A stretch of 11,366 nucleotides of DNA from Candidatus Omnitrophota bacterium (lineage in GTDB: Bacteria; Omnitrophota; Omnitrophia; Omnitrophales; Abzuiibacteriaceae): positions 1-11,366 of the forward strand of contig JACQQN010000043.1 in assembly GCA_016206995.1 (NCBI GenBank), in the 5' to 3' direction. Positions 7,112 to 11,366 of this stretch are shown here, piece after piece (positions within the stretch are counted from its first letter, which is position 1; each line of letters begins with the position of its first letter). The position numbers were made by a program, and so were the translations under genes. The notes beneath the pieces are model-generated. The model worked only from the letters and a program-made list of their open reading frames with translations, did no database searches and had not been told where the DNA came from.

Positions 7112-7957
7112 ATGGTTCCCAAAACTTTTGCGATTGTTGGAATGGGTCTTTTGGGAGGGTCGCTTGCAGGCGCTCTCCGAAGAAGTTTCCCACGTGCAGA
7201 AGTGATTGGTGTCAGCAGATCACACACCAATATCAAAATTGCCTGTCAAAAGAAATTGATTACGAAGGGCACTACCCAAATCAAAGATGCTGTACAAGTC
7301 GCGGACCTTGTTTTCATCTGCACTCCTGTCGATACAATTTCTAAATTAATTCTCGAAGTTGATCGGTATGCAAAACTAGGAACTGTTGTTACCGATGTTG
7401 GGAGTACTAAGGGCGCACTAATCAACTGGGTGTTACAAAGAAAATTTAAGAATATTTCTTTTACTGGCTCGCACCCAATGGCAGGGTCTCATACCACAGG
7501 CGTTTTCCATGCAACTCCGAGTCTCTATCGGGACTCATTAGTGTTTGTTACAAAACACCATGGCATTCAAAGAAACGCGCTTCGTTTGGTGACAGCTGTG
7601 TGGAAAAAATTGTGCCGGAAGGTTGTTTTAGTAAATGCCGAACGTCATGATGCTCTTGTCGCTCAAATCAGTCATTTGCCGCATCTTGTGGCAGCGGCGC
7701 TCGTCGAGGGGACGCCATCTCAGTCCTTAGCTTTTGCAAGTACGGGTTTTTTTGATACGACTCGAATTGCACTGGGGGACCCTCAACTCTGGGTTCCGAT
7801 CGTGATGACCAACCGGCAAAATCTAATCCGTTTGCTAGGAAGGTTTCGAAGTTCTATCAGCCAAATTGAGGCTTGGCTTCGCCACGGTCAGGCACAAAAA
7901 CTCACCCAATTTCTTAAAAAAGCTGCATTACGAAGGCAAAATTTACACAGAAAATAA
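7112..7957 (+). CDS. tyrA: prephenate/arogenate dehydrogenase (TyrA)
   Basis: Oxidative decarboxylation of prephenate or arogenate on the way to tyrosine. An N-terminal Rossmann domain begins at once (FAIVGMGLLGGSLAGAL), with VFICTPVDTI, VVTDVGSTKGAL and SHPMAGSH (catalytic His about 121). The C-terminal helical dimerisation domain contains QISHLPHLVAAAL, FASTGFFDTTRIALGDPQLW and MTNRQNLI. Length is 281 residues from ATG 7112, usual for monofunctional TyrA with no fused mutase or ACT domain. After the second strand the loop reads GVSRSH, where NAD-type enzymes carry an Asp; this resembles the NADP-specific cyanobacterial arogenate dehydrogenase as I remember it. Start: ATG 7112 is 1 nt past the aroF stop and puts the Rossmann strand right at the N terminus; ATG 7088, overlapping aroF, is the alternative. 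Neither has a strong ribosome site, so coupling to aroF is likely. Confidence 0.92.
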   Translation: MVPKTFAIVGMGLLGGSLAGALRRSFPRAEVIGVSRSHTNIKIACQKKLITKGTTQIKDAVQVADLVFICTPVDTISKLILEVDRYAKLGTVVTDVGSTKGALINWVLQRKFKNISFTGSHPMAGSHTTGVFHATPSLYRDSLVFVTKHHGIQRNALRLVTAVWKKLCRKVVLVNAERHDALVAQISHLPHLVAAALVEGTPSQSLAFASTGFFDTTRIALGDPQLWVPIVMTNRQNLIRLLGRFRSSISQIEAWLRHGQAQKLTQFLKKAALRRQNLHRK

Positions 7958-7961
7958 TTCT

Positions 7962-7989
7962 TTTAAATCAAGTTCATCCCAGATATAAT
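7962..7989 (+). promoter_or_regulatory. candidate promoter for rpsA
   Basis: A perfect TATAAT (7984-7989) lies 55 nt before the rpsA ATG. The -35 is poor: TTTTAA at 7962-7967 with a 16-bp spacer is the best I find (three of six bases). Transcription would begin near 7996. The region is A+T-rich, which may help an otherwise weak -35. Confidence 0.45.
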
Positions 7990-7995
7990 ACTTTC

Positions 7996-8014
7996 CTTGC
8001 CTAATAGCTGCAAG
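7996..8014 (+). other. small hairpin at the predicted 5' end of rpsA mRNA
   Basis: CTTGC (7996-8000) and GCAAG (8010-8014) are perfect inverted copies with a 9-nt loop. The stem would form at the very 5' end of the message if the TATAAT promoter is used. It is short and could be chance, but 5'-terminal stems can protect mRNA. Single-sequence observation only. Confidence 0.3.
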
Positions 8015-8026
8015 AATTTGTTAGTG

Positions 8027-8034
8027 AAAGGGGA
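8027..8034 (+). promoter_or_regulatory. ribosome binding site that fixes the rpsA start
   Basis: AAAGGGGA ends 10 nt before ATG 8045. In-frame TTG 7997 would fall at the predicted transcription start and GTG 8024 overlaps this site, so both are poor starts. Confidence 0.55.
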
Positions 8035-8044
8035 ATTACATTCT

Positions 8045-9625
8045 ATGTTCAAGAGTCAGGAAGAAGAGAAGACATCTTCGTTATTCGCAAAGCTTTTTGA
8101 GGAGTCTGTTAAGACTCCGGTCGAAGGGGAAATTGTCAAAGGACGTGTGATTGCTATTCGAAATAAAGAGGCCGTCATTGATATTAATTACAAATCAGAA
8201 GGAAGACTTTCGCTTGAGGAATTTCCAAATCCCGATGCAATTAAAGTTGGGGATGAAGTTGAAGTCATGTTTGAATCAGTCGAAGGCGAGGATGGAACAG
8301 TCGTTCTTTCAAAGCGTCGAGCTGATTATCAAAAATGCTGGGATGGTCTTCTGGCAAGTGCAAGCGAAGGAAGTGTGATTGAAGGTAGAATTTTCAAAAA
8401 AGTCCGCGGCGGTTTTATGGCTGATATTGGAACCGAAGCTTTTCTTCCGGCCTCTCTTGTGGATGTAAAACCCGTTAAGAATCTTGACCAATTTCTTGGT
8501 CATGTTTCAAAGTTTGTCATTGTGAAAATTAACTACAAGCGGAGAAATATTGTTGTCTCTCGAAAAGATTATTTGGAGCGGGAGCGGGAAGAAGTAAAAG
8601 CTAAATTTTTGGGGACACTCGAACTCAATCAAGTGGTGAAGGGCCGCGTCAAAAACATTACCGATTTCGGTGCGTTTATTGACTTGGGTGGGATTGATGG
8701 GCTTTTACATATTACGGATATTAGTTGGGGGCGAGTTTCGCATCCTTCTGAAATTTTAAATCTTGGTGATGAAATTCAAGTCGTGGTAATTGGAATTGAT
8801 CGCGAGAACGGCAAAGTTTCTTTGGGGCTCAAACAGATTACCGCCAGTCCTTGGGAAAAAGTCGAAGAAAAATTTCCTATTGGCAGCCGCGTACGTGGTC
8901 GAGTCACCAATTTGCTTCCTTATGGAGCTTTTGTCGAGCTTGAGAAGGGGATTGAAGGATTAATTCACGTCAGTGAGTTTTCGTGGACCAAGCGCATTAA
9001 CCATCCTTCCGAAGTTGTTAAGGTGGGCGATGAAGTAGAGGTGATGGTGCTCAACGTTGATAAAACATCTCGCAAACTTTCGCTCGGGCTGAAGCAACTT
9101 GACACAAACCCTTGGGATTCAATTGCAGACCGTTTTAAGAAGGGTGATTTGGTAGAAGGGAAGATTAGGAACATTACCGATTATGGCGTTTTTGTAGAAT
9201 TAGAGCCAGGGATTGATGGTCTGATTCATGTTTCAGATCTTTCTTGGACCAAAAAATATGCATCTCCAGCAGAAATGTTTAAAAAGGGAGATGTCATTAA
9301 AGCTAAAATTCTCGAAGTAGATCGAGAAAATCGAAAAATCGCTTTGGGCCAAAAGCAATTATCAAACGATCCATGGCCGGAACTTTCACGTACTTTAAAG
9401 ACAGGCACTTCACTTCCTGGTAAGGTCATTAAAGTAGTTAATTTTGGAGTTTTTGTGGAATTAGAAAATGGTTTAGAGGGTTTAGTGCATGTTTCTGAAA
9501 TTCCGCAGAATTTGGCGGGTAAACTTGAAAGCGCATTCAAACCAGGCCAAACCTTGCAAGTGAGTGTGTTGAGCATTGACGATGACGCGCGCCGAATTGC
9601 GCTCTCGCTCAAGAGTAAAGAATAA
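8045..9625 (+). CDS. rpsA: 30S ribosomal protein S1
   Basis: Largest ribosomal protein; binds mRNA and helps it dock on the 30S subunit. From ATG 8045 it has 526 residues, close to the six-domain proteobacterial form (E. coli 557). The N-terminal SSLFAKLFEESVK (about 11-23) matches the helix that anchors S1 to protein S2. Six S1 (OB-fold) repeats follow: about 28-95, 108-177, 194-262, 279-347, 365-433 and 452-522. Repeats 3-6 share the pattern GRV-N-TDFGAFIDL, GLLHITDISW and KVSLGLKQ, as expected for the RNA-binding repeats; repeats 1 and 2 are more diverged (AFLPASLVDVKPVKN in repeat 2), as usual for the ribosome-binding part. It appears to have its own promoter and a leader of about 50 nt, with possible read-through from tyrA because no terminator was seen between them. 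The usual neighbour cmk is absent. Confidence 0.96.
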   Translation: MFKSQEEEKTSSLFAKLFEESVKTPVEGEIVKGRVIAIRNKEAVIDINYKSEGRLSLEEFPNPDAIKVGDEVEVMFESVEGEDGTVVLSKRRADYQKCWDGLLASASEGSVIEGRIFKKVRGGFMADIGTEAFLPASLVDVKPVKNLDQFLGHVSKFVIVKINYKRRNIVVSRKDYLEREREEVKAKFLGTLELNQVVKGRVKNITDFGAFIDLGGIDGLLHITDISWGRVSHPSEILNLGDEIQVVVIGIDRENGKVSLGLKQITASPWEKVEEKFPIGSRVRGRVTNLLPYGAFVELEKGIEGLIHVSEFSWTKRINHPSEVVKVGDEVEVMVLNVDKTSRKLSLGLKQLDTNPWDSIADRFKKGDLVEGKIRNITDYGVFVELEPGIDGLIHVSDLSWTKKYASPAEMFKKGDVIKAKILEVDRENRKIALGQKQLSNDPWPELSRTLKTGTSLPGKVIKVVNFGVFVELENGLEGLVHVSEIPQNLAGKLESAFKPGQTLQVSVLSIDDDARRIALSLKSKE

Positions 9626-9763
9626 TTTATTTTTCAAATCGAACTCGTGATTCGCTCAGCTTTCGGGAGGCGAGCAAAATAATATTCTAAAACCGATGAG
9701 CGAATTTGGTTTCCTCAAACATTTCTTCCTATTTCTACCTGACTTAAAACAGAGGAGCAGTCT
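9626..9763. other. 138-bp rpsA-fabF spacer with two competing inverted repeats
   Basis: A perfect 9-bp inverted repeat is formed by ATTCGCTCA (9650-9658) and TGAGCGAAT (9697-9705), with a 38-nt loop. The left arm also belongs to a local hairpin: GCTC (9654-9657) with GAGC (9672-9675), then, past an unpaired A, GCTTT (9659-9663) with GAGGC-type bases (9667-9671, two G-U pairs) and a CGG loop. The two folds exclude each other. Neither is followed by a run of T on either strand, so I do not call an intrinsic terminator. No convincing promoter for fabF was found; TTGGTT (9706-9711) has only a poor -10 partner. Confidence 0.4.
9751..9757 (+). promoter_or_regulatory. ribosome binding site for the GTG start of fabF
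   Basis: AGAGGAG lies 6 nt before GTG 9764. The strong match and good spacing support GTG as the true start, and the KRRVVITGIG strand begins immediately after it as in other FabF proteins. Confidence 0.6.
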
Positions 9764-11005
9764 GTGAAGCGCCGCGTTGTCATTACGGGAATCGGCGTCA
9801 TTGCTTCGAACGGAATCGGAAAAGAAGCATTTTGGAAAGCGACATCCTCTGGGAAATCCGGGATTTCCATGATTTCCAGTTTTGACACGTCGGACTTTAC
9901 GACGCGGTTTGCTGGTGAAATTAAAAATTTTGACCCTGCCCAATTTGTCGAACATAAAAACCTCAAACGAATGGACCGTACTTCCCAGCTTGCTGTTGCG
10001 TGTGCGAAAATGGCCGTTCAAGATTCAGGTTTTGACCCGTCATCCAATGGCAGAGATCGAGCTGGTGTGATTATTGGAACTTCCATGGCGGGACATGGCT
10101 ACATCTTAAACCAGCATGTGACGCTTCGCGAGAAAGGCCCTATGCGGATCAGCCCTTATACGGCACTAGCCTCTTTTCCAGACGCATGTGCAAGTCAAAT
10201 TTCAATTGAACTTGGCATTACGGGCCCGAGTTTCTCAATTTCTACTGCATGTTCTTCCGCATCAGATGCGGTGAGTTTTGCTTGCGAAGCCATTCGGAGT
10301 AGCACTGTTGATTTCATGGTGATGGGGGGTGCTGAGGCCTCCATTTACCCAGGTATCTTGGCCGCATTTTGTGTTGCCCGTGCGCTTTCACAAAGAAATG
10401 ACATGCCCGAGAAGGCGTCTCGCCCCTTTGACAAGAATCGAGATGGTTTTGTGCTTGGAGAAGGTGCTGGTGTTTTTATTTTGGAAGAGTATGAGCATGC
10501 AAAGAAGCGCGGAGCTCACATTTACGCAGAGGTTTTGGGCTGCGGGATGACTTGTGATGCATTTCACATGACGAGCCCGGAGCCGAGTGGAACTGAAGCT
10601 GTCCGCGCAATGAAAATGGCACTTGAAAACGCAGGAGTGACGTCCGAACAGGTGGATTACATCAATGCTCATGGAACATCAACGCTCTTAAATGACAAAA
10701 CTGAAACGGCGGTGATCAAGCAAGTATTTGGAAAGCGAGCTCACCAGATTCCAATTAGCGCAACCAAATCGATGATTGGTCATTTAATTGGTGCTGCAGG
10801 AAGCGTGGAGTTGGTCGCAACGCTTCTTGCGATGGAGAACCGTTTGATTCCACCAACCATCAATTATGAAACCCAAGATCCCGAATGCGACCTTGATTAT
10901 GTGCCAAACAAAGCACGTCCTGCCCATATACGGATTGCCATGAAAAACTCCTTTGGGTTCGGTGGCAAGAATTCAATTCTGATTGTAGGGAAAGTAGACG
11001 GCTAG
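9764..11005 (+). CDS. fabF: beta-ketoacyl-ACP synthase, FabF (KAS II) family
   Basis: Condensing enzyme that extends acyl-ACP chains with malonyl-ACP in type II fatty acid synthesis. The 413-residue thiolase-fold protein has the full length of E. coli FabF. The nucleophile is Cys163 in SISTACSSASDAV. The two catalytic histidines are His303 (INAHGTSTLLNDKTE) and His340 (KSMIGHLIGAAGS), and Lys335 is present; these are the same residue numbers as in E. coli FabF. The gating loop reads NSFGFGGKNSIL, with Lys402 where Thr is common. Start is GTG 9764, set by AGAGGAG 6 nt upstream. No acpP or fabG is next to it, so whether it is the main housekeeping KAS II or a paralogue for another acyl pathway cannot be told from this window. 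Its stop codon overlaps that of convergent lpxA. Confidence 0.9.
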   Translation: MKRRVVITGIGVIASNGIGKEAFWKATSSGKSGISMISSFDTSDFTTRFAGEIKNFDPAQFVEHKNLKRMDRTSQLAVACAKMAVQDSGFDPSSNGRDRAGVIIGTSMAGHGYILNQHVTLREKGPMRISPYTALASFPDACASQISIELGITGPSFSISTACSSASDAVSFACEAIRSSTVDFMVMGGAEASIYPGILAAFCVARALSQRNDMPEKASRPFDKNRDGFVLGEGAGVFILEEYEHAKKRGAHIYAEVLGCGMTCDAFHMTSPEPSGTEAVRAMKMALENAGVTSEQVDYINAHGTSTLLNDKTETAVIKQVFGKRAHQIPISATKSMIGHLIGAAGSVELVATLLAMENRLIPPTINYETQDPECDLDYVPNKARPAHIRIAMKNSFGFGGKNSILIVGKVDG

Positions 11006-11366
11006 AATTCTGAAGAGTCGTCGTGTGTGTCTGTTGCTAAAGCATTCTTTTTGGAAAGCAGCGTTTCAGAAATGTCGCCTTGGCCGGCACAAATCCCGCG
11101 TTTTGATTCTCGAATAAAACCCGCGAGTTCTTTTGCTTCAACAGATTTTAGATTCCGCTCAATTTCTTCAAGTGCTTGACTTACGTTGAATCCCGCACGG
11201 TAAAGCAGGCGATAAGCTTCTTTGATTTCAGAACGGACCGGTTGCGAAATTCCTGCTCGCCGCATTCCAACCACATTGATTCCTTGGATTAAACCTGGCC
11301 GGCCGCCGCAAATCATAAATGGGGGAATATCTTTATTGACAGCAGAAAGTGCACTGACCATTGCAA
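11002..11366 (-). CDS. lpxA: acyl-ACP--UDP-N-acetylglucosamine O-acyltransferase, C-terminal part (5' partial)
   Basis: LpxA transfers a 3-hydroxyacyl chain from ACP to UDP-GlcNAc, the first step of lipid A synthesis. About 120 C-terminal residues are visible and the frame runs off the right edge, so the first in-frame ATG (11361) is internal. The hexapeptide-repeat helix that carries the active site lies outside the window. What remains matches the LpxA end: AMVSALSAVNKDIPPFMICGG, then PGLIQGINVVGMRRAGIS (compare the E. coli GVNIEGLKRRGFS) and the helical domain with AYRLLYRAG and FIRESKRGI. E. coli LpxA stops almost directly after this point, whereas this protein continues about 28 residues with a polar tail ending DDSSEF. 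It is convergent with fabF. It could be a close LpxA-like left-handed helix acyltransferase, but the C-terminal match favours LpxA. Confidence 0.88.
   Translation of the reverse strand, partial: AMVSALSAVNKDIPPFMICGGRPGLIQGINVVGMRRAGISQPVRSEIKEAYRLLYRAGFNVSQALEEIERNLKSVEAKELAGFIRESKRGICAGQGDISETLLSKKNALATDTHDDSSEF

Noticed and set aside
7997..8044. rpsA start at TTG 7997 or GTG 8024
   Set aside because: The first coincides with the predicted transcription start, and the second overlaps the Shine-Dalgarno sequence of ATG 8045.
8120..9610. Repeats within rpsA as a mobile or tandem DNA repeat
   Set aside because: They are the six diverged S1 protein domains, similar at protein level and not recent DNA duplications.
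9226..9612. Long - strand open frame opposite rpsA
   Set aside because: It is a shadow of the S1 repeats in another frame, with Ser/Thr/Pro-rich translation and no family features.
9654..9680. Intrinsic terminator after rpsA
   Set aside because: The hairpin is followed by an A-rich stretch, not T, and has no T-run on the other strand either.
9656..10021. - strand open frame across the spacer and the start of fabF
   Set aside because: Most of it is antisense to the conserved FabF N terminus, and I see no credible ribosome site or protein family.

Overview
This is a compact stretch of Gram-negative bacterial housekeeping chromosome. Ten protein genes fill almost all of it: nine on the + strand and one on the - strand at the right edge. 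I saw no tRNA, rRNA, insertion sequence, phage gene, CRISPR array or long repeat. The lpxA fragment implies an outer membrane with lipid A, and scpA/scpB imply an Smc-ScpAB condensin rather than MukBEF. G+C looks moderate by eye. The order trpS-scpA-scpB-pheA-hisC-aroF-tyrA-(...)-rpsA recalls deltaproteobacterial-type and Omnitrophota-like genomes, but that is from memory and the phylum is not proven.

Left edge (1-1171): an rlmI-type 23S rRNA methyltransferase that lacks only its first few codons. It is followed by a good sigma70-like promoter, TTGACT-17 bp-TACTAT (1184-1212).

Centre (1270-7957): a tightly packed seven-gene unit with overlapping or nearly touching genes. In order it encodes tryptophanyl-tRNA synthetase, ScpA, ScpB, chorismate mutase/prephenate dehydratase, a HisC-family aminotransferase, a type I-beta DAHP synthase and a TyrA dehydrogenase. 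The last four supply the entry step of the shikimate pathway (DAHP synthase) and the terminal steps from chorismate to phenylalanine and tyrosine. The middle shikimate genes, including aroA, are not here. The TyrA nucleotide-binding loop looks NADP-type.

Right (7958-11005): rpsA encodes a full six-domain ribosomal protein S1 and has its own perfect TATAAT box and a short leader. A 138-bp spacer with two competing inverted repeats follows, then a FabF-like ketoacyl-ACP synthase with an intact Cys-His-His active site.

Right edge (11002-11366): the C-terminal part of lpxA on the - strand. It converges on fabF so tightly that the two stop codons share the palindrome CTAG.

No previously undescribed system is evident. 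The points most worth checking are the TyrA cofactor type, the likely aromatic role of the HisC homologue, the absence of aroA/cmk between tyrA and rpsA, the rpsA leader, the spacer structures and the CTAG overlap. Several starts were set inward of the longest open frame, using Shine-Dalgarno position, promoter position or family alignment.
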